In this document: positions 36,689 to 45,925 of the stretch, in pieces
Layout: every line of letters begins with the position of its first letter
Numbering within the stretch: position 1 is the stretch's first letter
NCBI RefSeq assembly: GCF_002352765.1
Contig: NZ_KZ293963.1
Span: 642,368-706,367, forward strand
Reading direction: 5' to 3'
Source: Alteribacter populi
Lineage (GTDB): Bacteria > Bacillota > Bacilli > Bacillales > Salisediminibacteriaceae
Length of the DNA stretch: 64,000 nt
Notes under the pieces: model-generated
Databases searched by the model: none
What the model was told of the DNA's origin: nothing
Seen by the model: the letters and a program-made list of their open reading frames with translations, nothing else
Position numbers and translations under genes: made by a program

Positions 36689-36805
36689 TTAATGCAAACC
36701 TCCAATTTTCATTTGCCTATTTCGACATTTTGTAGGGAGGGGTTGTACCAGAAAGATGAATAACTTTTTGATACTAGAAGGTCTCAATCAAGAAACGAGG
36801 AATAT

Positions 36806-37006
36806 TTATTTTTTTATCACTAAGCAATCTCCACTTTTGAGTTTGAGAATATTTCCTAAAAACGCTTCTGAAATGTCATCGGCAATCTCGAGCATTTCCT
36901 CCTCATCACTTGCTATTAATGAGAGGGGAGCACCGCCTAAATACCGGCTATTATCCGTTGTAATAAAAGCTAGTATACCGTTGATCTGACCTTCCTCTTT
37001 TCCCAT
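36806..37006 (-). CDS. Small partner protein of YIEGIA family protein
   Basis: 66 residues, soluble, with hydrophobic beta-like start INGILAFITT and an acidic middle. Its start overlaps the stop of the YIEGIA gene by one base (TAATG), with GGGAGGG upstream. Small proteins in this position are described as capping-complex subunits for YIEGIA; I make that call mainly from size and position. Function unknown. Confidence 0.65.
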   Translation of the reverse strand: MGKEEGQINGILAFITTDNSRYLGGAPLSLIASDEEEMLEIADDISEAFLGNILKLKSGDCLVIKK

Positions 37007-37929
37007 TAGCTTTTCCCTCCCATTTTTGGGTTTAATAATTCTGGTGATTTCTTGACCGTTTCTAATAAAGGAGTAATTAAAATGGTTTCTTTTAGCAGGT
37101 CAAAATTGTTGATGATAGGGACCATTGCAATAATGATCTTTCCATTTTCTGGGTTTTGATAGCTGTATATCTTCTTCTGTCCGAGTCTTCGTGTCGCTTC
37201 AAATAAAATAGCTTGTCGCTGGCCGTTATTTTGAAGAGGGATTAGAAAATGATCATGAATTGGATGAATAACAGCAGCAAGTCCTTCCTCTGCAAACCAA
37301 TTTTTTGCTTCCTCTCTTCCGATGAGATTGGTAGTAAGCATATCATCAACATATAAGTCAGAACCCTTAATCTCAATTTTCCCTTCAGTTACATTAGCAA
37401 TATCTCTGACTTTTTGTCGTGCCGTATAACGCTTTAGTAAATAAAATAAGGTAAACCCTACTATTGAACCGCATACGACTTCGATCCAAGTAGCAACATC
37501 TAAAAGCACTTCAAATAATTGAATCGTCAGTGCAGTAATAAAGGAGACGAGTAATGCGATGTAATTACGTGCTTCAAATATTTTAGAAATACCATCAATG
37601 TAAGCATCGCCTCGTTTGGTAAATTCATCACCCTCCAGGTCTAAGAGGCTGTCTCTTTCGGTTTTTCGAACTTCACGAAACTGTTGAATTGCTAAGCCAA
37701 GAAATGTAACAGCTGTAAAATCCTTTGTCATTAATGTCGGGATAATAAATGCTCCAAGTGCTGATGCAAGTGCTCCTGTTATAACATGAATTAAGTAGCC
37801 GTTCGGATAATTAGGGTATTGTCTATAGTCTAAATTTATCAACAAAATGCGTACCAATGTCCCGATAGCAGTTGCTGTAATAATAAGAACCAACATTTCG
37901 GGTGCAATTATGTCGTTGTTATTTTCCAT
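37006..37929 (-). CDS. YIEGIA family membrane protein
   Basis: 307 residues with about five membrane segments in the first 170 residues and a soluble C-terminal half. The name-giving motif appears as AYIDGISKIFEARNYIALL. Similar proteins occur across spore-forming Firmicutes, in B. subtilis as YphB. The biochemical role is not established. It is translationally coupled to the small downstream partner and lies within a purine-catabolism-type locus, which is unusual. Confidence 0.75.
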   Translation of the reverse strand: MENNNDIIAPEMLVLIITATAIGTLVRILLINLDYRQYPNYPNGYLIHVITGALASALGAFIIPTLMTKDFTAVTFLGLAIQQFREVRKTERDSLLDLEGDEFTKRGDAYIDGISKIFEARNYIALLVSFITALTIQLFEVLLDVATWIEVVCGSIVGFTLFYLLKRYTARQKVRDIANVTEGKIEIKGSDLYVDDMLTTNLIGREEAKNWFAEEGLAAVIHPIHDHFLIPLQNNGQRQAILFEATRRLGQKKIYSYQNPENGKIIIAMVPIINNFDLLKETILITPLLETVKKSPELLNPKMGGKS

Positions 37930-38125
37930 TAAATGGACCCCTTACCTTTAAAGTCTGTGTATATAGTTTGTTAAATGAGCTTTTTTATACAGTGCTTGTC
38001 CTAATAGATTAGGGGTATATTCCGAATAGAAGCGAATGAAAAGGGAAGCGAAAAGTAATAATATATAAAGGTTTCTTGGTAATTATAAAAATTCATTCAT
38101 TATTTTGTGAGGTGGCATTTATTTT

Positions 38126-40459
38126 ATGAGCCGGAGTATTGGAAAGAGTATTTATCGTAAAGAGGCAATCGAAAAGGTCACTGGAGGAGCAAAATATACA
38201 GATGATTATAAAACCTCACAGATGTTACATGTGAAATTAGTAATAAGTTCTTATGCTCATGCAAAACTAAAATCAATTAATACGACAAATGCATGGAAAG
38301 TAACTGGCGTTCGAGCGATATTGTTAGGACAGCCATTCCCGCTTACAGGTGAAGAAATTAAAGATCGCCCTCCATTAGCTTTTGATAGAGTGCGTTATCA
38401 CGGAGAACCGGTAGCTGCTGTAGTAGCGGATAGCCCAGTTCAGGCAAAAAAAGCTGCTGATCTGATAGAAGTAATTTACGAACCACTACCAGTTGTTAAT
38501 TCTCCTAAAGAAGCCTTACGCCCAGGGGCAACGTTAATACATGAAAATTTAGATACTTATGAAAAGATTGAGCATGTTTTTCCAGAGTCAAATACTAACA
38601 TTGCCGACCGTACGAAAATTAGGAAGGGCGATATCGAGAAAGGTTGGCTAGAAAGTGACGTGACCATTGACACTAACTTTTCCTTTTCACCTTCTGATCA
38701 TATCGCTATGGAAACTAGATGTGTGACAGCCAAAATTCGACAAGACGGGTTTGTTGTGTTTTCATCTGCTACTCAGTCTCCGTTTATGATAAAAAAATTA
38801 ATGAGCGACTATTTTAATCTTGAGGAAGGTAAGATCATTGTGAATACACCGTTAGTTGGTGGAGGATATGGAGGGAAAGTAGCGGTTCAACTAGAGCTCA
38901 TCGCTTATATGGCATCACTAGCTGTTGGGGGTAGATCTGTCAAACTTATTAATTCACGGGAAGAGGATATGATCACATCCCCTGGACATATAGGCCTTAA
39001 TGCAAATATTAAGCTTGGTGCAACGAAAGATGGAAAATTAACCGCCTCAGAAATTTTGTACATGTTTGATAGCGGGGCATATTCCGATAAAGGAGCGACA
39101 GTAAGCCGAGCTGCAGCAATTACTTGTACAGGACCTTATCATATTGAGAATTTATGGTGCGATTCACTATGTGTCTATACAAACCACCCGTATGCAACTG
39201 CATACAGAGGTTTTAGTCACTCTGAGCTTTTATTTGTTTTTGAGCGAGCAATGGATATGTTAGCTGAAAAGCTTGGAATCGATCCATTAGAGCTAAGAAA
39301 GAAAAATGCAATTTTACCCGGTCATACAACGCCGACACAAACACTTCTAAATTCAAGTACAGTAGGAAACTTACCCGAATGTATCGATCATTTGAAACGA
39401 CTAATGAAATGGGGAGAAGGCTCAATCATTCAGGTGAGTAAACGTAAAGTGAGAGTAAAGGGAATTAGTTGTATTTGGAAAACATCAACGATTGATACCA
39501 AAAGTAGCTCTGGGGTCAATTTAGTTTTTAACGAGGATGGCAGTATAAATATCATTTCAGGAATTGTTGAAATCGGAACAGGTACGAAAACGATACTTGC
39601 ACAGTTGCTTGCCGAAAAACTTAACATGGATATCAATAAAATTCATGTCAAGATGGAAGTCGATACTCAAACAACACCTGAGCATTGGAAAACGGTAGCG
39701 AGTAGAGGCACTTTTATGGCAGGAAGAGCGTTATTAAAAGCTGCAGATGATGTCATACAACAATTAAAGGATATCGCCTCACGCGTACTCATATGTTCAC
39801 CTGATGATTTAGCGGTAGGTAACGAGATGGTGTATGTCCGTGATGAACCCGATACGTTTTTACATGTCAAAGACGTTTGTTATGGATATAAGTTTCAAAA
39901 TGGGTATGGAATTGGGGGACAAATCATTGGAAGAGGTAATTATACGTTAAGGCATTTGACTCACATCGATCATGAGACCGGTGTAGGAAAACCCGGACCG
40001 GAATATACTGTAGGTGCCCAAGGTGTGGAAGTGGAGTTTGATAAGAAAGATTATTCCTACAAAGTATTGAAAGCCTATACTGTTGTCGATATCGGAAAAG
40101 TACTTAATAATAAAGCAGCTCAAAGTCAAGTAATGGGTGCAATGAGTATGGGGTTAAATTTTGGAAGTAGTGAAACGTTTGAATTTAATATGGAAGGAAA
40201 AGTAATGAATCCTAGACTTCGTACGTACACGCCGTTTCGCTATGGAGACCATCCCGAATATTTCATTCACTTTCTGGAAACGCCTCATGTTGATGGCCCG
40301 TACGGAGCACGTGGTATTGGGGAACTCGGATTAATTGGAATGCCTGCAGCATTGGCTAACTGCCTGTCAACGGCTACTGGAGTTGACCTTAATAAACTGC
40401 CACTTACCCCAGAACTAATATGGACGGAAAAGGGGGGAGGTTACAATGATCTCGTATGA
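38126..40459 (+). CDS. Xanthine-dehydrogenase-family molybdopterin subunit (PucD type)
   Basis: 777 residues, the catalytic large subunit of a three-part molybdenum hydroxylase. The Mo-site glutamate is in GARGIGELGLIG, cofactor-binding loops are in LVGGGYGGK and ATAYRGFSHSE, and the QGVEVEFD region is present. It oxidises purines such as hypoxanthine/xanthine in PucCDE of B. subtilis. SHSE where GGPQ is common near the active site means the substrate should be treated as open. Overlaps the FAD subunit gene by 14 nt. Confidence 0.88.
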   Translation: MSRSIGKSIYRKEAIEKVTGGAKYTDDYKTSQMLHVKLVISSYAHAKLKSINTTNAWKVTGVRAILLGQPFPLTGEEIKDRPPLAFDRVRYHGEPVAAVVADSPVQAKKAADLIEVIYEPLPVVNSPKEALRPGATLIHENLDTYEKIEHVFPESNTNIADRTKIRKGDIEKGWLESDVTIDTNFSFSPSDHIAMETRCVTAKIRQDGFVVFSSATQSPFMIKKLMSDYFNLEEGKIIVNTPLVGGGYGGKVAVQLELIAYMASLAVGGRSVKLINSREEDMITSPGHIGLNANIKLGATKDGKLTASEILYMFDSGAYSDKGATVSRAAAITCTGPYHIENLWCDSLCVYTNHPYATAYRGFSHSELLFVFERAMDMLAEKLGIDPLELRKKNAILPGHTTPTQTLLNSSTVGNLPECIDHLKRLMKWGEGSIIQVSKRKVRVKGISCIWKTSTIDTKSSSGVNLVFNEDGSINIISGIVEIGTGTKTILAQLLAEKLNMDINKIHVKMEVDTQTTPEHWKTVASRGTFMAGRALLKAADDVIQQLKDIASRVLICSPDDLAVGNEMVYVRDEPDTFLHVKDVCYGYKFQNGYGIGGQIIGRGNYTLRHLTHIDHETGVGKPGPEYTVGAQGVEVEFDKKDYSYKVLKAYTVVDIGKVLNNKAAQSQVMGAMSMGLNFGSSETFEFNMEGKVMNPRLRTYTPFRYGDHPEYFIHFLETPHVDGPYGARGIGELGLIGMPAALANCLSTATGVDLNKLPLTPELIWTEKGGGYNDLV

Positions 40460-41288
40460 CTTTGAATATTACAAACCAAAATCTATTCAGGAAGCCACTC
40501 AATTGTTTCAATCATTGGATAATCAAGGAAAGAATCCGATTTATTTTTCAGGAGGAACAGAAGTGATAACACTTGGCAGGAGTAATCAAATTATTACCGA
40601 GGCTGTCATTGACCTTAAATTGATTCCTGAATGTCTTGTGTTAAAAAAGGAGGAAAATACGGTTACTTTAGGATCGGCACAATCATTAACTAAGATCCGC
40701 GAGATGAATATATTCCCTTTTTTAAATAAAACCATTGTTGAAATTGCTGACCATGTCGCTAGAAATAAAATTACGTTAGGTGGAAATATTTGTGCAAACA
40801 TTATTTATAGAGAAGCTATTTTGCCACTTTTGCTAACAGAGAGTCAAGTAGTGATTGCAGGTAATACAGGCTTAAAACAACTCCCTGTAAATGAAATATT
40901 TAATCAAAACCTTCAATTAGAAAGGGGAGAGTTTCTTGTTCAAGTAATAACCGAACTTCGAGAGATTGAATGGCCTTTTATTAGTGTAAAAAAACGAAGA
41001 CAATGGGATGTTGGCTATCCATTGATCACAACTGCAGCAATCAAAAAGAAAGGTCAAATCAAATTGGCGTTCAGCGGGTTATGTTCATTTCCATTTCGGA
41101 ATAAACAAATGGAAGAAAGTATTAATAACCAACACTTATCTAAGGAAGCAAGAATTGATGACGCAATACAACATATCCCCGCCCCGGTTTTGGATGATGT
41201 GCACGGTTCAGCAGGATACCGAAAATTTGTATTGAAAAATACATTAGTAGATGTACTGGATGCATTGGAAGGAGAAAGAAATGTCTAA
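40446..41288 (+). CDS. FAD-binding subunit of xanthine-dehydrogenase-type enzyme (PucC type)
   Basis: 280 residues, CoxM/CutM fold. The FAD pyrophosphate loop is SGGTEVITLGR and the second FAD motif is KITLGGNICANI. It takes electrons from the FeS subunit and passes them to NAD or another acceptor. GGGGAGG before the ATG lies inside the end of the upstream gene. The stop overlaps the next gene by 8 nt, so the three subunits are coupled. Confidence 0.88.
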   Translation: MISYDFEYYKPKSIQEATQLFQSLDNQGKNPIYFSGGTEVITLGRSNQIITEAVIDLKLIPECLVLKKEENTVTLGSAQSLTKIREMNIFPFLNKTIVEIADHVARNKITLGGNICANIIYREAILPLLLTESQVVIAGNTGLKQLPVNEIFNQNLQLERGEFLVQVITELREIEWPFISVKKRRQWDVGYPLITTAAIKKKGQIKLAFSGLCSFPFRNKQMEESINNQHLSKEARIDDAIQHIPAPVLDDVHGSAGYRKFVLKNTLVDVLDALEGERNV

Positions 41289-41748
41289 AGCTGAAATATC
41301 TTTAACGATAAATGATGAAGAACGTAGAGTGTATGTACGCTATGCGGATACATTATTACATGTTCTTCGTGAGGAGCTTGATTTAACCGGAGCGAAGCCT
41401 GGTTGTTTAAACGGCGATTGTGGAGCTTGTACCATAAACGTAGATGGAGATCCTATGAAATCCTGTTTGATGCTTGCGGTAGAGGCGTTTGATAAAAAGG
41501 TTACAACAGTTGAAGGGCTTAAAAACACACCGATTCAGACTCAGTTTATCGAGAAATTTGCTTTTCAATGTGGTTATTGTACACCTGGCTTTATTATGAA
41601 CTGCCATGCATTGATTCAAAAGTACCCAAATGCAGATGATACTGTGATTAAAGATTGGTTAGAGTCGAATATTTGCCGTTGTACTGGATATCAAGAAATT
41701 GAAGAGGCAATTAAAGCTGCTTTACCAAATTATCAACAAGGTACATAA
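41281..41748 (+). CDS. Two-[2Fe-2S] subunit of xanthine-dehydrogenase-type enzyme (PucE type)
   Basis: 155 residues. The plant-ferredoxin-like cluster has CLNGDCGACT with a later Cys; the second cluster has CGYC and CRCTG. These carry electrons from the Mo centre to FAD. Start 41281 follows AAGGAG; an in-frame TTG-type extension to 41251 runs inside the previous gene and is unlikely. It is the last gene of the Mo-FAD-FeS operon. Confidence 0.9.
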   Translation: MSKAEISLTINDEERRVYVRYADTLLHVLREELDLTGAKPGCLNGDCGACTINVDGDPMKSCLMLAVEAFDKKVTTVEGLKNTPIQTQFIEKFAFQCGYCTPGFIMNCHALIQKYPNADDTVIKDWLESNICRCTGYQEIEEAIKAALPNYQQGT

Positions 41749-42108
41749 GTCAATGCCCATGACTGCATTATTTATGTTCGGAATCCACTCCTAATTGCTA
41801 ATACACATATTTTTTATACAAGAGCTATTTTATATCAACTGTACATTCGTTAAAATTGTTGATTGTAATATTAGCTTTTTCATGAGATAATGATATTAAC
41901 AGAATATTCTGATGTATGGAGTTGGCAGGTTTATGCGCTATTAAATAAAATCTGCATAGGGGGTGTCGTAAACATAACGGACGTCTCTTTTTTTTATGCA
42001 ATAACGTACTATGAAAAATAGGCTTCTGTGATGTTCTCTCATTTGAATTATCGGAATAAAATAACAGTATAAGGAGTTGAAATATTTTAAAAAAGGGGTG
42101 ACCCCGAT
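41749..42108. other. Intergenic region, no gene recognised
   Basis: 360 bp, AT-rich. GGTGTCGT and ACGGACG near 41962-41985 can pair weakly before a run of seven T, perhaps a weak terminator of the xanthine dehydrogenase operon. Confidence 0.3.
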
Positions 42109-43317
42109 ATGCTTCCTTTTGAAATTTTGGAATATCAGGAACGGTTAAGGAAAACGAAAGAGTTGATGACGAAAAAGGGAATCGATGTTTTACTTATTAC
42201 CGATCCTGCTAATATGAATTATTTGTCAGGATATGATGCCTGGTCTTTTTATGTCCATCAAATGCTGGTGGTTATGATTGATGAAGCACAACCTCTTTGG
42301 ATCGGCCGTTATCTGGATGCAAAAGGGGCAGTGGTAAAGACGTGGATGTTTGATGAGAACGTTATTGCATATCCAGATTTTTATGTTCATTCAGAGGATA
42401 ACCACCCTATGGACTTTATTGCAAGCGTTTTTAATCAACGGGGTCTAGGAAGTAAATCATTTGGAGTAGAAATGGATCATTACTATTTCACAGCAAAGGC
42501 TTTTGAACAATTAAGACGTAACCTTCCAAATGCAAGCTTTAAGAATGCAGACTTACTCGTTAACTCTGTTCGAATGATTAAGTCCGATCAGGAGATAGAA
42601 TATATGAGGCGTGCGGCAATGATAGCGGAACAAGCGATGTATAAAGGGGTAGACAGTGTGCGTGCCGGTGGAAGAGAATGTGATACCGCTGCGATGATCT
42701 ATTACCATTTGTTGACTGGTACAACCGAACATGGTGGAGATTATCCGGCAATTGTTCCGTTTTTACCAACAGGACAAAATACTTCAATACCACATTTGAC
42801 ATGGACTGACAAGCAATTTTCAGAAGGAGAGGCCGTCATTATCGAATTAGCAGGCTGCTATCAACGATATCATGTTCCACTGGCCAGGACCGTCTCGATA
42901 GGTAAACCTTTAGATAAATTACAAAACCTCGCCCCTATTGCAGTTGAAGGGATTAATGACGTTTTAACTGCTGTAAAACCAGGAATGACGTGTGGTGAAG
43001 TTGAGAGTGTTTGGCGAAATAGTATTAAAAAATATGGAATTGAAAAAGAGTCACGTTTGGGCTATTCAGTGGGCTTAAACTATCCGCCTGATTGGGGAGA
43101 GCATACAGCAAGTATTCGAAAAGGAGATACAACAATTCTAAAACCGAATATGACTTTTCATCTCATACCGGGGTTATGGTTTGACACTTATGGCATAGAA
43201 ATAAGTGAGACTTTCCGCGTGACTGAAAAGGGGTGCGAAACGTTTACAAATTATCCTAGGGAATTACTCATCAATACACCTTTCAGATTGGATCAGCAAG
43301 GTGGGATCATAAGCTAA
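42109..43317 (+). CDS. M24/creatinase-fold hydrolase, ectoine-hydrolase (DoeA)-like
   Basis: 402 residues. An N-terminal creatinase domain (LLITDPANMNYLSGYDAWSF) is followed by a pita-bread domain. LGYSVGLNYPPDWGEHT and MTFHLIPGLW match the DoeA/EutD ectoine hydrolase group. The usual dinuclear metal ligands of aminopeptidase P (two Asp, one His) are not at their normal places (IIELAGCYQRYHVPLART), as in creatinase-type members that do not use two metals. GGGGTGACC precedes the ATG. Followed after 20 nt by a cystathionine-synthase-like gene. Ectoine as substrate is inference. Confidence 0.75.
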   Translation: MLPFEILEYQERLRKTKELMTKKGIDVLLITDPANMNYLSGYDAWSFYVHQMLVVMIDEAQPLWIGRYLDAKGAVVKTWMFDENVIAYPDFYVHSEDNHPMDFIASVFNQRGLGSKSFGVEMDHYYFTAKAFEQLRRNLPNASFKNADLLVNSVRMIKSDQEIEYMRRAAMIAEQAMYKGVDSVRAGGRECDTAAMIYYHLLTGTTEHGGDYPAIVPFLPTGQNTSIPHLTWTDKQFSEGEAVIIELAGCYQRYHVPLARTVSIGKPLDKLQNLAPIAVEGINDVLTAVKPGMTCGEVESVWRNSIKKYGIEKESRLGYSVGLNYPPDWGEHTASIRKGDTTILKPNMTFHLIPGLWFDTYGIEISETFRVTEKGCETFTNYPRELLINTPFRLDQQGGIIS

Positions 43318-43337
43318 CTATACAGGGGGAGATCAAG

Positions 43338-44528
43338 ATGAAAGAACCAGGATTTTCTACTCGTTCTCTATGGGCTGGCGAAAAAGATGCTCTAGCTTTC
43401 GGAGCGACACAAGTTCCCGTTGTCCACAGTGTATCCTTTGGCTATGATGACATGGATGAATGGTTTGAGGTCGCGAGAGGAAAAAAAGTTGGTCACATTT
43501 ACGGTCGTAATACGAACCCAACTGTTCAAGCTTTTGAAGAAAAAATCAGGATCCTGGAAAATGCAGAAGCATCGACAAGTTTTTCTACTGGGATGGCTGC
43601 CATTAGTAACACACTAGCAACCTTTCTACGTCCGGGAGATCGCGTTGTTTCTATTAAAGATACGTACGGGGGTACTAATAAAATCTTTACTGAGTTTCTA
43701 CCAAAGCAGCAAATCGACGTCACTTTGTGTGAAACTGGAAATCATGAAGACATGGAAACAGAAATTGCTAAAGGCTGTAACGTTCTTTATTTAGAAACCC
43801 CAACGAATCCTACAGTAAAAATAACAGATATAGAGCGGATGGCAAAAGCCGGAAAAGAAGTTGGTGCCCTCGTTATTATTGATAATACCTTTGCAACACC
43901 AATTAACCAAAGACCTTTGGCATTAGGCGCTGATCTTGTGATTCATAGTGCAACAAAGTTTCTTGGCGGGCATGCCGATGCGTTAGGTGGTGCTGTTTGC
44001 GGTCCGGAAGATTTAGTGGAGGAAATTTATCATTACCGAGAAATCAATGGTGCGACGCTTGATCCGATGGCAGCTTATTTACTACTTCGCGGGATGAAGA
44101 CACTGAAACTTAGGGTGGATAAACAAAATGAAAACGCGCTTGCTGTCGCGAAGTATTTACAAACTGTCCCTATTGTTGATGATGTCTTTTATCCAGGTCT
44201 TGAGACCCACCCTAATCATCACATTGCAAAAAATCAAATGAAAAACTACGGTGGAATGTTAAGTTTTTCAGTTAAAGGTGGAATCGAAACTGTTCGCCAC
44301 TTATTACCGAAACTAACTTACGCAAATCGCGCGGCTAACCTCGGTGCTGTTGAAACCGTGGTAGGACCATCCAGAACGACAAGCCACGTCGAGTCTACAC
44401 CAGAAGAGAGAGCAGCACTGGGAATTCCGGAGGGGCTCGTCCGCTATTCAGCAGGGATTGAAGATATAGAAGATCTCATTCATGACTTAGAACAGGCTTT
44501 TCAGTCACTTCCGCAAAATATTGGCTGA
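43338..44528 (+). CDS. Cys/Met-metabolism PLP enzyme (cystathionine gamma-synthase family)
   Basis: 396 residues. The PLP-binding lysine is in HSATKFLGGHADALGG; YGRNTNPT and SFSTGMAAI are conserved early, and GLVRYSAGIEDIEDLIHDL closes the protein. The family covers cystathionine synthases, lyases and methionine gamma-lyases and these cannot be separated here. It lies 20 nt after the M24 gene with its own GGGGGAGA site, so they form an operon. A perfect terminator follows. Confidence 0.87.
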   Translation: MKEPGFSTRSLWAGEKDALAFGATQVPVVHSVSFGYDDMDEWFEVARGKKVGHIYGRNTNPTVQAFEEKIRILENAEASTSFSTGMAAISNTLATFLRPGDRVVSIKDTYGGTNKIFTEFLPKQQIDVTLCETGNHEDMETEIAKGCNVLYLETPTNPTVKITDIERMAKAGKEVGALVIIDNTFATPINQRPLALGADLVIHSATKFLGGHADALGGAVCGPEDLVEEIYHYREINGATLDPMAAYLLLRGMKTLKLRVDKQNENALAVAKYLQTVPIVDDVFYPGLETHPNHHIAKNQMKNYGGMLSFSVKGGIETVRHLLPKLTYANRAANLGAVETVVGPSRTTSHVESTPEERAALGIPEGLVRYSAGIEDIEDLIHDLEQAFQSLPQNIG

Positions 44529-44548
44529 ATTTAATACGATGAATAATT

Positions 44549-44580
44549 GACAGGTGCCACTGGCACCTGTCGATTTTTTT
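44549..44580 (+). terminator. Strong intrinsic terminator
   Basis: Perfect ten-bp stem GACAGGTGCC/GGCACCTGTC, loop ACT, followed by seven T. Confidence 0.93.
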
Positions 44581-44608
44581 GTCATAAGTGTGTACATTCT
44601 GGTATAAT
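44579..44608 (+). promoter_or_regulatory. Sigma-A-type promoter candidate upstream of trhO
   Basis: TTGTCA, 18-nt spacer, TATAAT with the extended element TGG directly before it. The trhO start is about 215 nt downstream; the stretch between holds a repeat A copy. Confidence 0.55.
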
Positions 44609-44627
44609 ATTTAAGGCTTTAGAATCC

Positions 44628-44764
44628 GTGTTGAAAAAAATAAGCTAGGAATATCCGGGCTCATTGATGAAGCTGACAGTAGTACTATACGAATTGACGC
44701 AGGAGCATCGTCTTGTGCAACAAAGGAAATTCTGGTGCTATTTTTTCGTACTTTTTGAGCATCC
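44628..44764 (+). repeat. Intergenic repeat A, divergent copy 3
   Basis: Begins GTGTTGAAAAAAA and ends TACTTTTTGAGCATCC, the same end types as copies at 5715 and 63284, but 137 bp long. An internal AGCATC/GGTGCT pairing followed by six T could act as a terminator in the trhO leader. Confidence 0.45.
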
Positions 44765-44822
44765 TCTTATATACAAAATATAAAAGAATTAACTTATTGG
44801 TTTTAGAAAAAGGTGGTTAATA

Positions 44823-45794
44823 ATGTTGAAAGATAAATTATACAGAGTATTACTTTATTATAAGTATGTACCGATTGAAGATGCAGAGGAATTTGCAACG
44901 GCTCACCTCGAATTTTGTAAAGAGCTTGGGTTAAAGGGACGTATTTTAGTTGCCGATGAAGGAATGAATGGTACCTGTTCTGGAACTGTAGAGCAAACAA
45001 ATAAATATATGGAAACATTGAAGCAGGATCCTCGTTTTGAAGACATGGTGTTTAAAATCGATGAAGCAGATGGACATGCTTTCAAGAAAATGCACGTTCG
45101 TTATCGCCCCGAGCTAGTAACCTTACGTCTTGAAGATGATATCGACCCACGCGAACAAACAGGTGCCTATCTCAGTCCAAAGGAATTTTATAAGCAAATG
45201 CAGTCAGACGATACAATTGTCATTGATGCCAGAAACGATTATGAGTATGATTTAGGTCATTTTAAAGGAGCGATTAAACCGGATATCCATTCGTTCCGCG
45301 AGCTTCCGGATTGGATCAAGCAAAACCGAGATAAAATCAAAGATAAAAAGATTTTAACGTATTGTACCGGCGGCGTACGATGTGAAAAATTCTCCGGCTG
45401 GTTAAAGGAAGAAGGTTTTGACGATGTCTCCCAGCTCCATGGCGGAATTGTAACGTACGGAAAAGATCCAGAAGTAAAAGGTGAGCTATGGAACGGGAAG
45501 TGCTATGTTTTTGACGAAAGGATAAGTGTACCAATTAACCAAGTAGACCATGTCGTTGTTGGTCGTGACCACTTTACCGGGGAGCCGTGCGAGCGTTATG
45601 TGAACTGCGCGAATCCAGAGTGTAATAAACAAATTTTATGTTCAGAGGAAAATGAACATTTTTATATGCGCGGATGTACTGATGAATGCCGTGTGCACCC
45701 AAGAAACCGTTATATTAAAGAACAGGATTTAACTGAGGAAGAAGTCCAAAAAAGACATGAAAAGATTGAAAGTCATCGTGTGACACATGGCTAG
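44823..45794 (+). CDS. trhO: tRNA uridine(34) hydroxylase TrhO (rhodanese-type)
   Basis: 323 residues. An N-terminal acylphosphatase-like domain is followed by a rhodanese domain with catalytic cysteine in TYCTGGVRCEKF. The C-terminal region is Cys-rich (CANPECNKQILC, CTDECRVHP). TrhO hydroxylates U34 of certain tRNAs in a prephenate-independent, oxygen-dependent way, the first step toward methoxyuridine. ATG after AAAGGTGG. Single-gene unit with its own terminator. Confidence 0.92.
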   Translation: MLKDKLYRVLLYYKYVPIEDAEEFATAHLEFCKELGLKGRILVADEGMNGTCSGTVEQTNKYMETLKQDPRFEDMVFKIDEADGHAFKKMHVRYRPELVTLRLEDDIDPREQTGAYLSPKEFYKQMQSDDTIVIDARNDYEYDLGHFKGAIKPDIHSFRELPDWIKQNRDKIKDKKILTYCTGGVRCEKFSGWLKEEGFDDVSQLHGGIVTYGKDPEVKGELWNGKCYVFDERISVPINQVDHVVVGRDHFTGEPCERYVNCANPECNKQILCSEENEHFYMRGCTDECRVHPRNRYIKEQDLTEEEVQKRHEKIESHRVTHG

Positions 45795-45858
45795 AAGAGT
45801 CATGTAAATAATACGAGAAATTCACTACGTTAAGGTGAAACCGGTGTTAATTACACCT

Positions 45859-45895
45859 AAAGCCGCATTTTCCAATGGGAAAGTGCGGCTTTTTA
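45859..45895 (+). terminator. Intrinsic terminator of trhO
   Basis: Stem AAAGCCGCATTTTCC/GGAAAGTGCGGCTTT (one G-T pair) with a T tail; it also separates the convergent sodF gene. Confidence 0.88.
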
Positions 45896-45925
45896 AAAAG
45901 AGTGGTTTATTTTTGATTTAGATGA

